Assembly (NCBI RefSeq): GCF_009769735.1 | Contig: NZ_WSRO01000002.1 | Coordinates: forward strand, 3,236,001-3,300,000 | Direction of reading: 5' to 3' | Source: Streptomyces sp. BA2 | Lineage (GTDB): Bacteria > Actinomycetota > Actinomycetes > Streptomycetales > Streptomycetaceae | DNA length: 64,000 bases | Part shown: piece by piece, positions 49,330-57,734 of the stretch | How the letters are laid out: every line of letters starts with the position of its first letter | How positions within the stretch are numbered: the stretch's first letter is position 1 | The notes under the pieces: model-generated | The model's input: the letters and a program-made list of their open reading frames with translations, nothing else | Told to the model about the DNA's origin: nothing | Database searches by the model: none | Made by a program: the position numbers and the translations under genes

Positions 49330-49887
49330 ATGCGCAAAGCCCGCCTGCTGACCACTGCCGCGCTCGCCGTCGCATCGGCGGCGCTGCTGGCACCCCCCGC
49401 CGCTGCCGCGGCCCCCGCCGCCGGTGGCGGCCTGGACATCCACCCGTCCACGGTCATGCCCGGCTCCACGGTCACCGTGAGCACCGCCGTCTGCGGCAGC
49501 GAAGGGTCCGCTTCGGGCGACGCCAGCGCGGTCGGCGCGGGCACCTTCACGCTCGCGCCGGGCACGGACAAGGAGTACGAGGGGAGCGCGGCCGGTCAGT
49601 TCAAGGTCCCGCCGTCGGCCCAGCCCGGCACCTACGAGATCGTCGCGCAGTGCTCCGGTTCCGGCGCCGACGGCAAGCAGGTGGCGGGCGACCTCGTCGT
49701 GACGATCACCTCCACCGCCGCCGCCCGTGAGCAGCAGGTGACCCCGAAGGGGCATGTGAAGACGGGGGTCGGCGGCGCTCTTGGCCCCGACCCCGTACAG
49801 ACCGCGGCGGGTGTGGCGGCGCTTGCCGTCGCCGCCGCGGGCGGTACCTGGCTCCTGCATCGCCGGGCGAGAGGCGACAGGATCTGA
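49330..49887 (+). CDS. Secreted, C-terminally membrane-anchored protein
   Basis: 185 residues from ATG 49330, with GGAGG 12 nt upstream. Signal peptide 1-27 (RKARLLTTAALAVASAALLAPPAAAAA), then an Ig-like, beta-rich domain (GLDIHPSTVMPGSTVTVSTAVCGS... GQFKVPPSAQPGTYEIVAQCSG) with two cysteines that could pair, and a C-terminal span (VQTAAGVAALAVAAAGGTWLL) ending HRRARGDRI. It has no LPxTG-type motif before the span. The downstream class F sortase gene (123 nt) suggests a functional link, but the protein looks anchored by its own helix. Confidence 0.8.
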   Translation: MRKARLLTTAALAVASAALLAPPAAAAAPAAGGGLDIHPSTVMPGSTVTVSTAVCGSEGSASGDASAVGAGTFTLAPGTDKEYEGSAAGQFKVPPSAQPGTYEIVAQCSGSGADGKQVAGDLVVTITSTAAAREQQVTPKGHVKTGVGGALGPDPVQTAAGVAALAVAAAGGTWLLHRRARGDRI

Positions 49888-50010
49888 CGGACACCCTCCG
49901 CTGTCCACCGGTACCGCCAGCCCCCTCCCTCTCCGGGTCCGCCTGTCCCTCGTGGATCCGGAGGGGGATGCGGGGACCGGCCTCCCCGAACCCTGAGGGG
50001 GACGAGTCGA

Positions 50011-50697
50011 GTGACGCGCAGCAAGAACCCCGGCGGGAAGCCCGGCAGGAAGCCCGGCAAGAAGCCCCCCGGCAGGAAGATCCTCAACTCCGCCATAGGC
50101 ACGGTCACCGTCCTGGCCCTGTGCTCCGGCGCGTGGCTGCTGCACAACGGCACCGCGTCCCATCCACCGCCCCAGCCGTCCGCCGCGCAGGCCGCCTCGG
50201 CACATCCGCGCTCCGGCCGCGCTCCGGCCGCCACGGCGCTCCCCCCGTCCCCGCCCGACCGGATCCGCATCCCCGCGATCCGGGTCGACGCGCCCCTCAT
50301 GGGGCTCGGCCTCACGCGGCAGGGCAGCCTCGACGTACCGCCGCCGAAGAAGACGAACCTCGCGGGCTGGTACGAGTCGGGGACGACGCCCGGCGAGAAG
50401 GGCACGGCCATCGTGGCGGGACACGTCGACAACGCCGATGGGCCGTCCGTCTTCTACGACCTGGGAGGTCTGACCAGGGGCCGCACCATCGAGGTCGAGC
50501 GCAGGGACGGCAGTGTCGCGGTGTTCACGGTAGACGCGAACGAGGTCTACGACGCGAAGGACTTCCCGGACGAGAAGGTGTACGGGGCGGCGGACCGGCC
50601 GGAGCTGCGGGTGATCACGTGCGGCGGCGACTATTCGAGGAAGACGGGCTATCAGGGCAACGTGGTGGTGTTCGCGCACCTGACGAGCGTGCGCTGA
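50011..50697 (+). CDS. Class F sortase
   Basis: 228 residues from GTG 50011, with GAGGGGG 8-9 nt upstream. The N-terminus is lysine/glycine/proline-rich (GGKPGRKPGKKPPGRK), followed by one membrane span (about 25-45) and a Pro/Ala linker. The catalytic domain has IRIPAIRVDAPLMGLGL, His in GTAIVAGHVDN (~138) and Cys in LRVITCGGDY (~203), with Arg in SRKTGYQGN (~209). Class F sortases of actinobacteria attach or process cell-surface proteins at the membrane, with poorly known substrates. The upstream secreted protein is a candidate partner. The gene converges on the TSUP permease gene with a 9-nt gap. Confidence 0.9.
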   Translation: MTRSKNPGGKPGRKPGKKPPGRKILNSAIGTVTVLALCSGAWLLHNGTASHPPPQPSAAQAASAHPRSGRAPAATALPPSPPDRIRIPAIRVDAPLMGLGLTRQGSLDVPPPKKTNLAGWYESGTTPGEKGTAIVAGHVDNADGPSVFYDLGGLTRGRTIEVERRDGSVAVFTVDANEVYDAKDFPDEKVYGAADRPELRVITCGGDYSRKTGYQGNVVVFAHLTSVR

Positions 50698-50706
50698 CGC
50701 GGCTCC

Positions 50707-51489
50707 CTAGGCGAGCCACTGCTCGTACGCCATCTTCGCCACGAGCCCGAACACGGTGGTGAGCAGCACGATCCGCACGAAGCCGCTGCCCTTCTTGAGC
50801 GCGGTGTGCGCGCCGAGCATGCCGCCCGCGAGGTTGAAGACGGCCATCAGTCCGGCAAGTTGCCACAGGACCGCGCCCTGCCAGGCGAACATCGCGAGGG
50901 CGCCCGCGTTGGTGCAGCAGTTGACGATCTTGGCGGTGGCGGACGCGGCCACCAGGTCGAGGTGGAGCACGGCGGTCAGCGCGAGCACCAGGAAGGTGCC
51001 GGTGCCGGGCCCGATGAGCCCGTCGTAGAACCCGATGCCGAGGCCCGCGAGGCCGATGGCGGCGAGGATGCGCTTGGGCGACGCGGGGTGGGCGGACGGC
51101 GCGGTGCCGAAGGCGGGCCTGAAGATGACGAAGGCGCCGACACCGACGAGCACCACCATGATCACAGGCTTGAGCACCTCGGTGCTCATACCGGCGGCGA
51201 AGAAGGCGCCGCCCATGGACCCGGCGAGCGCGGCGAGACCGATCCGTACGGCGGTCGGCACGTCGACGGGTGTCTTCCTGACGTACGTCACCGCGGCGCC
51301 GGTCGTCCCGACGATGGCGACGGCCTTGTTCGTCCCGAGGGCGTGAGCGGCCGGGGTCGATCCCGGCAGCCCGAGCAGCAGCGCGGGAAGCAGCAGGAGA
51401 CCGCCTCCGCCGACCACGGCGTCGATCCAGCCGGCCGCGAGAGCGGCGACGCAGAGGACGACGACGGTGGTCAGCGATATGTCAGGCAT
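50707..51489 (-). CDS. TSUP family (TauE/SafE) membrane permease
   Basis: 260 residues, about eight membrane spans. It opens VVLCVAALAAGWIDAVVGGGGLLLLPALL, the TauE/SafE signature with the G-x-G-G-G loop, repeated in the second half as GIGFYDGLIGPGTGTFLVLAL. Members carry sulfite, sulfoacetate or other organic anions across the inner membrane. No sulfur-metabolism genes are adjacent, so the substrate is open. Confidence 0.9.
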   Translation of the reverse strand: MPDISLTTVVVLCVAALAAGWIDAVVGGGGLLLLPALLLGLPGSTPAAHALGTNKAVAIVGTTGAAVTYVRKTPVDVPTAVRIGLAALAGSMGGAFFAAGMSTEVLKPVIMVVLVGVGAFVIFRPAFGTAPSAHPASPKRILAAIGLAGLGIGFYDGLIGPGTGTFLVLALTAVLHLDLVAASATAKIVNCCTNAGALAMFAWQGAVLWQLAGLMAVFNLAGGMLGAHTALKKGSGFVRIVLLTTVFGLVAKMAYEQWLA

Positions 51490-51584
51490 GATCGCGACCT
51501 TATGGAGGGAGTGATCACGCCGTCCATGAATTCAGGGAGAGTTGAGGGTCTTCAGAGGTTTCGGTTCCCTGCTCGGGTTCCTTC

Positions 51585-51776
51585 TCAGGGAGCCGCCTGA
51601 GGTGCCGGAACCCCCGCCGGGACGCGATCAGGAGCCGGTGGCGCCGCCGGTTCGACCGTGAGGGCGAGGACCGTGGCGACCAGCGCGCTCGCCCCGGCGA
51701 GGCCCGCCGCCAGCTTGCGGCGCGCCTGAAGGGTGGGGCCCTGGGCCGGGCCCACGGGTTTGCGGTGACGTCCCAT
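51585..51776 (-). CDS. 63-residue single-span protein downstream of the ferric-reductase-like gene
   Basis: MGRHRKPVGPAQGPTLQARR, then one hydrophobic helix (KLAAGLAGASALVATVLALTV), then a Pro/Ala tail. A GAGAGGGG sequence lies about 11 nt upstream, and the gene starts 34 nt after the ferric-reductase stop, so it is likely in the same unit. The N-terminus resembles the MGRHR/K starts of many small Streptomyces envelope proteins. Function is unknown. Confidence 0.55.
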   Translation of the reverse strand: MGRHRKPVGPAQGPTLQARRKLAAGLAGASALVATVLALTVEPAAPPAPDRVPAGVPAPQAAP

Positions 51777-51810
51777 GTCAGCGTCAGCCCCTCTCAGAAG
51801 GTTCGAAAGG

Positions 51811-53214
51811 TCAGAAGGTGAAGCACTCGGCGTGGATGCGCTCCTCGGGCACCCCGGCCCGTACGAGCGCGGCGGTGGCGGACGAAGCCATCCCGGGCGG
51901 CCCGCACAGATACACGTCGTGCTCGGCGAGGTCGGGGATGAGGTTGCGCAAGACCTGCGGGGCGAGCGGATCGAAGGAGGCGTCGGACCGCCCGAGCAGA
52001 TAGTGCAGCCCCGCTCCCCTGCTCCGGGCGATCCCCTCCAGCTCCTCCCGCAGTACGAGCTGCTCCGCGCTGCCGGCCCGGTAGAGGAGCGTGATGTCCC
52101 CGGGCCCGCCCGGCAACGTCTCGAACAGCGCCCGCATCGGGGTGATCCCCGTGCCGCCCGCGAGCAGCAGCACCTTCCGCTTCGTACGCCGATGCGCGGT
52201 CAGCGCCCCGAAGGGCCCCGTGGCGAGCACCCGCGTCCCCGGCTTCAGGCGCCGCATCCGCCGCGTGTGGTCGCCGATGGCCTTCACGGTGATCCGGAGG
52301 GTGTCGTCGCGCACGGGCGCGGACAGCGAGAACGGCAGCGCGGTGCGCCAGAGCCTGCGCCGCAGGAAGCGCCAGCGGAAGAACTGTCCCGGTTCGGCCC
52401 TGAGTCCGTCGAGCCCGATGCCCTGCATCACGACCGATACGACACCGGGCCCTTCGTCGCGTACGTCGATGACGCGCAGGCTGTGCTTCAGCGCCTGCCG
52501 CACGGGCACGACGACGCGGTACCAGACGAGCAGCACCGCCACCGTGGCGTGCAGCATCGACCACGCCCACACCGTCAGGATGCCGCCCGCCACGTCGGGC
52601 CCCGCGAGCTGGTGCACGAAGCCGAGCGCCGCGCCGAGGTAGGTCAGCAGATGCACGGCACGCCAGGTCTCGTGCGGGACGCGGCGCCGCATCGCGCGCG
52701 CCGATGTGACGCCGACGGCCATGAGCAGGGACGTACCGACGACGGCGAGGGCGAGCCCTGGATAACCGAGCAGGTCGAGGGTGGCGCTGAGGAGGTCGGT
52801 GTCGGCGTGGGCGGCGTATCCGCACAGGGCGAGCAGGGCGTGACCCAGGCAGAGGGTGAGTACGTAGCGACCGCCGAGGGAGTGCAGCCGGGCGAGCCGG
52901 TCGGCGCCGACGCCGTGTTCGACGGCGGGCACGCGGGCCATCAGGAAGAGCATGACGAGGACGCCGTACCCGGCGAGCAGTCCGGTGAGGTGGGCGCCGG
53001 TCGCGAACAGCACGTCGAGCCGGGCCGATGGCTCGACCTGCACGGCCCAGAGCACGGTGACGGCGAGGGCCACGGCGAGGATTCCGTTGCGCAGGGCGGC
53101 GGGGGTGACGCGGATCGGGGGGACGGGGGTGGCGGTGGCGGCCCGGGGCCGCGGGGGCGCCTGTGGCATCGGCGGAACCTGCGGCCCGCGGGAATCGGCT
53201 ACGTCGGTGGTCAC
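51811..53214 (-). CDS. Ferric-reductase-like membrane flavoprotein (NOX/FRE family)
   Basis: 467 residues from GTG 53214. About six spans (50-225) carry pairs of histidines (LARLHSLGGRYVLTLCLGHALL, ETWRAVHLLTYLGAALGFVHQL) that can hold two hemes, then an FAD domain (GQFFRWRFL...PFSLSAP) and an NAD(P) domain (VLLLAGGTGITPMRALFETLP ... DVYLCGPPGM). It moves electrons from cytosolic NAD(P)H across the membrane to an outside acceptor such as ferric iron or oxygen. TAGTCT lies 6 nt before the GTG with no ribosome-binding site, suggesting a leaderless transcript. Confidence 0.88.
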   Translation of the reverse strand: MTTDVADSRGPQVPPMPQAPPRPRAATATPVPPIRVTPAALRNGILAVALAVTVLWAVQVEPSARLDVLFATGAHLTGLLAGYGVLVMLFLMARVPAVEHGVGADRLARLHSLGGRYVLTLCLGHALLALCGYAAHADTDLLSATLDLLGYPGLALAVVGTSLLMAVGVTSARAMRRRVPHETWRAVHLLTYLGAALGFVHQLAGPDVAGGILTVWAWSMLHATVAVLLVWYRVVVPVRQALKHSLRVIDVRDEGPGVVSVVMQGIGLDGLRAEPGQFFRWRFLRRRLWRTALPFSLSAPVRDDTLRITVKAIGDHTRRMRRLKPGTRVLATGPFGALTAHRRTKRKVLLLAGGTGITPMRALFETLPGGPGDITLLYRAGSAEQLVLREELEGIARSRGAGLHYLLGRSDASFDPLAPQVLRNLIPDLAEHDVYLCGPPGMASSATAALVRAGVPEERIHAECFTF

Positions 53215-53346
53215 CGCCGCAGACTAGGCGCGGGGCGCGGCTGGAAGTAGCTGGTCAGGGGCTTACGACTGATCCTTAAGGCGGACTTGAGGATCGGCTC
53301 AACGGGGGTTAAGCCGGGTACGGTGTGGGTCCGTTCGTCGGCTGCC

Positions 53347-53365
53347 GGGCAATCGGGTGGGTGGG
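53347..53365 (-). repeat. 19-bp dispersed repeat, copy 2
   Basis: Exact reverse complement of 14914-14932 (GGGCAATCGGGTGGGTGGG on the plus strand), in the divergent region upstream of the nir operon. Confidence 0.85.
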
Positions 53366-53440
53366 CGGGAAAGCTTGTTCGGCAAGGGACGGCCGCGGGC
53401 CCACCCCTCACACACCGCCCCGGCGCCCGCTGAGGGCAGC

Positions 53441-53478
53441 GTTCCCCCCGGGAAACAGTCAGGATGCCGCCGGGTAAC
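53441..53478 (+). promoter_or_regulatory. GlnR-like half-site array upstream of the nir operon
   Basis: Four 5-mers spaced by exactly 6 nt: GTTCC (53441), GAAAC (53452), GATGC (53463), GTAAC (53474). The GlnR consensus is GTnAC-n6-GAAAC repeated; GAAAC and GTAAC match fully, the others partly. It ends 23 nt before the first nir gene. GlnR control of nirB is known in Streptomyces. Confidence 0.5.
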
Positions 53479-53501
53479 ACCGCCCCCGCACTCTGCCGTA
53501 C

Positions 53502-54755
53502 ATGACCTCATCGACCCCGAGCCCCGCGCCCCCCGTGGTGGTGATCGGCAGCGGCCTCGCCGGCGTCCGGCTCGCCCAGCGCCTCGGGGGAAGCGGCGCT
53601 GCCGGCGCCGTCCTCATCGGAGAGGAACCGCACGCCCCGTACAACCGCGTACTCCTCGCCGACGTCCTCTCGGGACGACTCGACCCCGAGGTCATCGGTC
53701 TTCCGCCCGTCCCCGGCGAGTTCCTCCGCACCCGCGCTGTCCGCGTCGACCGCGCGGACCGGCTCGTGCACTGCGCGGACGGCAGCGTCGTCCCGTACGG
53801 CACCCTCGTCCTCGCGACCGGTTCGAACCCCGTCCTTCCTCCCCTCCGCGGCCTCTTCGAGCCCGGCGCGGCCGAGCTGCCGCGCGGCGTGCACGCCTTC
53901 AGGACCATGGACGACTGCCTCGCCCTGTCCGAGGCCGTACGGCCCGGCACCCGCGTCGTCGTCATCGGCGGCGGACTGCTCGGCGTCTCGGCCGCCCGCG
54001 CGCTCGCCGTCCGCGGCGCCCAGGTCGTCCTCACCCAGCAGGGCGACCGGCTCATGGAGCGGCAGCTGGACCCCGCCGCGAGCGCACTCGTGCACCGGCA
54101 CCTCACCGAGCTCGGGGTGGAGGTACACACCGAGTGCCGGGTGCGCGGCGTGCGGCAGGCCGACGGCGCCGTCCAATCCGTAGAGCTCGCCGACGGCTAC
54201 GTACTCGGCACCGACCTCACCGTCCTCGCCTGCGGCGTCCGCCCCCGCACGGGCCTCGCGCAGGCCGCCGGCCTCGACGTACGCCGCGGCATCGTCGTCG
54301 ACGACCAGCTGCGCACCTCCGACCCGCACATCCGCGCCATCGGCGACTGCGCCGAGCACTCCGGCGAGGCCCGCTGCCTCGCGGCGCCCGCGCTCGAACA
54401 GGCCGACGCCCTCGCGGATGCCTTGATCTCCCCGCGAAACGCGCGCCCCTACTCAGGCACCCGCGCCCTCACCCGCCTCACCCTGCACAACGGACGCCCC
54501 GGCTCCGCTCCCCTGGACCTGGCGGCCTTCGGCGACCCCGAGCACCGGCCCGACGACGACGTCGTCCAGCTCGCGGACGCCACCCGTGGCACGTACCGCA
54601 AGGTCGTCGTGCGCGGTGACCGGCTCGTCGGCGGCGTGCTGCTCGGTGAGCTGACCGCCGTCGGCGCGCTCGCCCGCGCCTGGGAGGCCGACGACCCGCT
54701 GCCCGACGACGGCAGCCCCCTGCTCCACCTGCTCACACACGACGGAGGCCTCTGA
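53502..54755 (+). CDS. NirB-like NAD(P)/FAD oxidoreductase, first gene of the nir operon
   Basis: 417 residues from ATG 53502. FAD site VVVIGSGLAGVRLAQRLGG, the NirB-type APYNRVLLADVLSGR (compare AYDRVQLTSYFAGR in the next gene), NAD site VVVIGGGLLGVSAARALAVRGAQVVL and HIRAIGDCAEH. It corresponds to the N-terminal half of NirB without the BFD, siroheme or Fe-S domains. It probably feeds electrons to nitrate reductase or NirB. The nirB start lies 1 nt after its stop, so they are one operon. Confidence 0.88.
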   Translation: MTSSTPSPAPPVVVIGSGLAGVRLAQRLGGSGAAGAVLIGEEPHAPYNRVLLADVLSGRLDPEVIGLPPVPGEFLRTRAVRVDRADRLVHCADGSVVPYGTLVLATGSNPVLPPLRGLFEPGAAELPRGVHAFRTMDDCLALSEAVRPGTRVVVIGGGLLGVSAARALAVRGAQVVLTQQGDRLMERQLDPAASALVHRHLTELGVEVHTECRVRGVRQADGAVQSVELADGYVLGTDLTVLACGVRPRTGLAQAAGLDVRRGIVVDDQLRTSDPHIRAIGDCAEHSGEARCLAAPALEQADALADALISPRNARPYSGTRALTRLTLHNGRPGSAPLDLAAFGDPEHRPDDDVVQLADATRGTYRKVVVRGDRLVGGVLLGELTAVGALARAWEADDPLPDDGSPLLHLLTHDGGL

Positions 54756-54756
54756 G

Positions 54757-57366
54757 ATGCCCACGGACACCACCCCCCGCCCCGGCGCGCGCGAGAACAC
54801 CATCGTGCTGGTCGGGCACGGCATGGTCGGCCAGCGCTTCCTGGAGGCCATCGCCGCCCGCGGCCTCACCGACACGCACCGCGTGGTCGTCCTGTGCGAG
54901 GAGCCGCGGCCCGCTTACGACCGCGTACAGCTCACCTCGTATTTTGCGGGCCGCACGCCCGACGAACTCTCCCTCACCGACCCGGAGTTCATCGAGAAGC
55001 ACGGCATCGAGCTGTACGTCGGCGATCCCGCCGAGAGCGTCGACCGTGACGCGAAGACCGTCACGGCGCGCTCCGGGCAGACCTTCGCCTACGACACCCT
55101 CGTCCTCGCGACCGGCTCCTTCCCCTTCGTGCCGCCGGTGCCGGGCAAGGACACCACCGGCTGTTTCGTCTACCGCACCATCGAGGACCTGCTCGCCATC
55201 GAGGAGTACGCGAAGACGTACGCCAAGACCGGCGCCGTCGTCGGCGGCGGGCTGCTCGGCCTTGAGGCGGCGGGCGCGCTGCGCGGCCTCGGACTCGACA
55301 CGCATGTCGTCGAGTTCGCGCCGCGGCTGATGCCCGTACAGGTCGACGAGGGCGGCGGCGCCGCGCTCCTGCGCACCATCACCGGCATGGGCCTGACCGT
55401 GCACACGGGCGTCGGCACCCAGGAGATCGTCAGCTCGGAGGGCGCCGTCAGCGGGATGAAGCTGTCGGACGGGAGTGAACTCGCCACCGATCTCGTCGTG
55501 TTCTCCGCAGGTGTCCGGCCCCGTGACCAACTCGCCCGCGACTGCGGCCTTCCGGTGGGTGAGCGCGGCGGCATCACCGTCGACGAGCAGTGCCGCACCA
55601 GCGACCCGGCCGTGTACGCGATCGGCGAGTGCGCCCTGGCCTCGGACGGCCGGGTCTACGGACTCGTCGCACCCGGTTACGAGATGGCCGAGACCGTCGC
55701 CGCCGCGATCGCCACCGAGGAGTCGAGCTTCACCGGCGCCGACCTGTCGACCAAGCTGAAGCTCCTCGGCGTGGACGTCGCCTCCTTCGGTGACGCGCAC
55801 GGCGCGACCCCCAACTGCCTGGACGTCGTCTACTCCGACTCGCGCTCGGGCACGTACAAGAAGCTGGTCATCGGCACGGGCGGCGAGCTGCTCGGCGGTG
55901 TCCTGGTCGGCGACGCGGAGTCGTACGGCGTGCTGCGGCCGATGACCGGGAGCGTGCCGCCGGTCTCGCCGGAGCAGCTGGTGCTCCCCGCGGGCGCGGG
56001 CGGCCCGGTGTCGATCGGCCCGTCCTCCCTGCCGGACTCCGCGGTCATCTGCTCCTGCCACAACGTCACCAAGGGCTCGATCCGCGGCGCCGTCACCGAG
56101 CACAGCTGCACCACCGTGCCCGAGGTCAAGAAGTGCACCAAGGCCGGTACGGGCTGCGGCAGTTGTGTGAAGGTGCTCGGCCAGCTGGTCAACGACGAGC
56201 TTGAGGCGTCGGGCGTCGAGGTCGACAAGGGCCTGTGCGGCTGCTTCGCCCAGACGCGCCAGGAGCTGTACGAGATCGTCCACACCCTGGGCATCACCTC
56301 CTACCGGCGGCTCCTGGACTCCCACGGCCGCGAGTCGGCCCGTGGCACGGAGGGCTGCGAGACCTGCAAGCCGACGGTCGGCTCGATCATCGCCTCGCTG
56401 GCCCCGACGATCGGCGCCGACGGCTACGTACTCGAAGGCGAGCAGGCCTCCCTCCAGGACACGAACGACCACTTCCTCGCCAACCTCCAGAAGAACGGCT
56501 CCTATTCGGTCGTGCCGCGCATCCCCGGCGGCGAGATCACCCCGGACAAGCTGATCGTGATCGGCGAGGTGGCACGGGACTTCGGGCTCTACACGAAGAT
56601 CACCGGCGGTCAGCGCATCGACATGTTCGGCGCGCGCGTCGAGCAACTGCCCCTGATCTGGTCGCGGTTGGTGGACGCGGGCTTCGAGTCGGGCCACGCG
56701 TACGGCAAGTCGCTGCGGACGGTGAAGTCGTGCGTCGGGCAGACCTGGTGCCGCTACGGCGTGCAGGACTCGGTCCGGATGGCGATCGACCTGGAGCTGC
56801 GCTACCGGGGCCTGCGCTCGCCGCACAAGCTGAAGTCGGCCGTCTCCGGCTGCGCCCGCGAGTGCGCGGAGGCCCAGTCCAAGGACTTCGGCGTGATCGC
56901 CACCTCCAGCGGCTGGAACCTGTACGTGGGCGGCAACGGCGGCGCGACACCGCGCCACGCGGACCTGCTCGCGCAGGACCTGTCGGATGCCGAACTGGTG
57001 CGTCTCATCGACCGGTTCCTGATGTTCTACATCCGCACGGCGGACCGCCTGGAGCGCACTTCGACGTGGCTGGAGCGGATCGAGGGCGGCCTCGACCACG
57101 TACGGGACGTGGTCGTCCACGACTCGCTCGGCCTCTGCGACGAACTTGAGGCCCTGATGGCCGACCATGTCGCGCACTACCGCGACGAGTGGTCCGAGAC
57201 CATCAACGACCCCGAGCGTCTCGCGCGGTTCGTGTCCTTCGTGAACGCGCCGGACGTCCCGGACCCGACCGTGAGCTTTGTCCCGGAACGGGACCAGATC
57301 AAGCCCGACCTGCCGCTGTTGTCCATCGGCTCCCGCCCCCGCGACCTGGAAGGTGCCGCATCCTGA
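54757..57366 (+). CDS. nirB: Assimilatory nitrite reductase, large subunit
   Basis: 869 residues. N-terminal FAD/NAD oxidoreductase (IVLVGHGMVGQRFLEAIA... AVVGGGLLGLEAAGALRG), two BFD-like 2Fe-2S segments (ICSCHNVTKGSIRGAV ... CTKAGTGCGSC; CGCFAQTRQELYEIV ... GCETCKP), and a C-terminal siroheme/4Fe-4S domain with CVGQTWC (C-x5-C) and GCAREC (C-x3-C). It reduces nitrite to ammonium with NAD(P)H in the cytoplasm together with NirD. The nirD start overlaps its stop by 1 nt (TGATG). Confidence 0.97.
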   Translation: MPTDTTPRPGARENTIVLVGHGMVGQRFLEAIAARGLTDTHRVVVLCEEPRPAYDRVQLTSYFAGRTPDELSLTDPEFIEKHGIELYVGDPAESVDRDAKTVTARSGQTFAYDTLVLATGSFPFVPPVPGKDTTGCFVYRTIEDLLAIEEYAKTYAKTGAVVGGGLLGLEAAGALRGLGLDTHVVEFAPRLMPVQVDEGGGAALLRTITGMGLTVHTGVGTQEIVSSEGAVSGMKLSDGSELATDLVVFSAGVRPRDQLARDCGLPVGERGGITVDEQCRTSDPAVYAIGECALASDGRVYGLVAPGYEMAETVAAAIATEESSFTGADLSTKLKLLGVDVASFGDAHGATPNCLDVVYSDSRSGTYKKLVIGTGGELLGGVLVGDAESYGVLRPMTGSVPPVSPEQLVLPAGAGGPVSIGPSSLPDSAVICSCHNVTKGSIRGAVTEHSCTTVPEVKKCTKAGTGCGSCVKVLGQLVNDELEASGVEVDKGLCGCFAQTRQELYEIVHTLGITSYRRLLDSHGRESARGTEGCETCKPTVGSIIASLAPTIGADGYVLEGEQASLQDTNDHFLANLQKNGSYSVVPRIPGGEITPDKLIVIGEVARDFGLYTKITGGQRIDMFGARVEQLPLIWSRLVDAGFESGHAYGKSLRTVKSCVGQTWCRYGVQDSVRMAIDLELRYRGLRSPHKLKSAVSGCARECAEAQSKDFGVIATSSGWNLYVGGNGGATPRHADLLAQDLSDAELVRLIDRFLMFYIRTADRLERTSTWLERIEGGLDHVRDVVVHDSLGLCDELEALMADHVAHYRDEWSETINDPERLARFVSFVNAPDVPDPTVSFVPERDQIKPDLPLLSIGSRPRDLEGAAS

Positions 57367-57689
57367 TGAGCATTCAACTCCGCCTGGAAGACGACTGGTT
57401 CGAGGTCTGCGACCGCGCACACCTCCAGCCGGGCCGCGGCATCGCCGCCCTGCTCCCCGACGGCCGCCAGGCCGCGCTCTTCATCGACCGCGAGGGCCGC
57501 GCGTACGCGATCGACAACCGCGACCCGTTCACGGGCGCCTCGGTGCTCTCGCGCGGCCTGCTCGGCGCGGCGGCGGGCCGGCCGTTCGTCGCGTCGCCGC
57601 TCCTGAAGCAGCGGTTCGACCTGGAGACGGGCAAGTGCCTCGACGACGATTCGGTGGCGGTGGAGACGCACCGGGTCCGGCTGGCGTAG
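57366..57689 (+). CDS. nirD: Nitrite reductase small subunit (Rieske-like fold)
   Basis: 107 residues from ATG 57366 (MSIQLRLEDDWFEVCDRAHLQPG). The NirD Rieske-like fold is visible (ALLPDGRQAALFIDREGRAYAIDNRDPFTGASVLSRGL... VASPLLKQRFDLETGKCLDD) without the Cys/His ligands of true Rieske clusters, as is normal for NirD. It partners NirB. Confidence 0.95.
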   Translation: MSIQLRLEDDWFEVCDRAHLQPGRGIAALLPDGRQAALFIDREGRAYAIDNRDPFTGASVLSRGLLGAAAGRPFVASPLLKQRFDLETGKCLDDDSVAVETHRVRLA

Positions 57690-57698
57690 CGGAATTAC

Positions 57699-57728
57699 TT
57701 GACTGGTCGTTCCAGAAACTCGTACTCT
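57699..57728 (+). promoter_or_regulatory. Promoter of the TetR gene with embedded operator
   Basis: TTGACT (57699-57704), 18-nt spacer, TACTCT (57723-57728), then 6 nt to GTG 57735: a leaderless promoter. The spacer holds ACTGGTCGTTCCAG, similar to the site before the SDR gene, so the TetR protein probably represses itself. Confidence 0.65.
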
Positions 57729-57734
57729 CTCCTC

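Noticed and set aside
54733..57420. 895-codon open frame antisense to nirB
   Set aside because: It mirrors nirB and has no domain or start signal; long antisense frames are expected at this G+C content.
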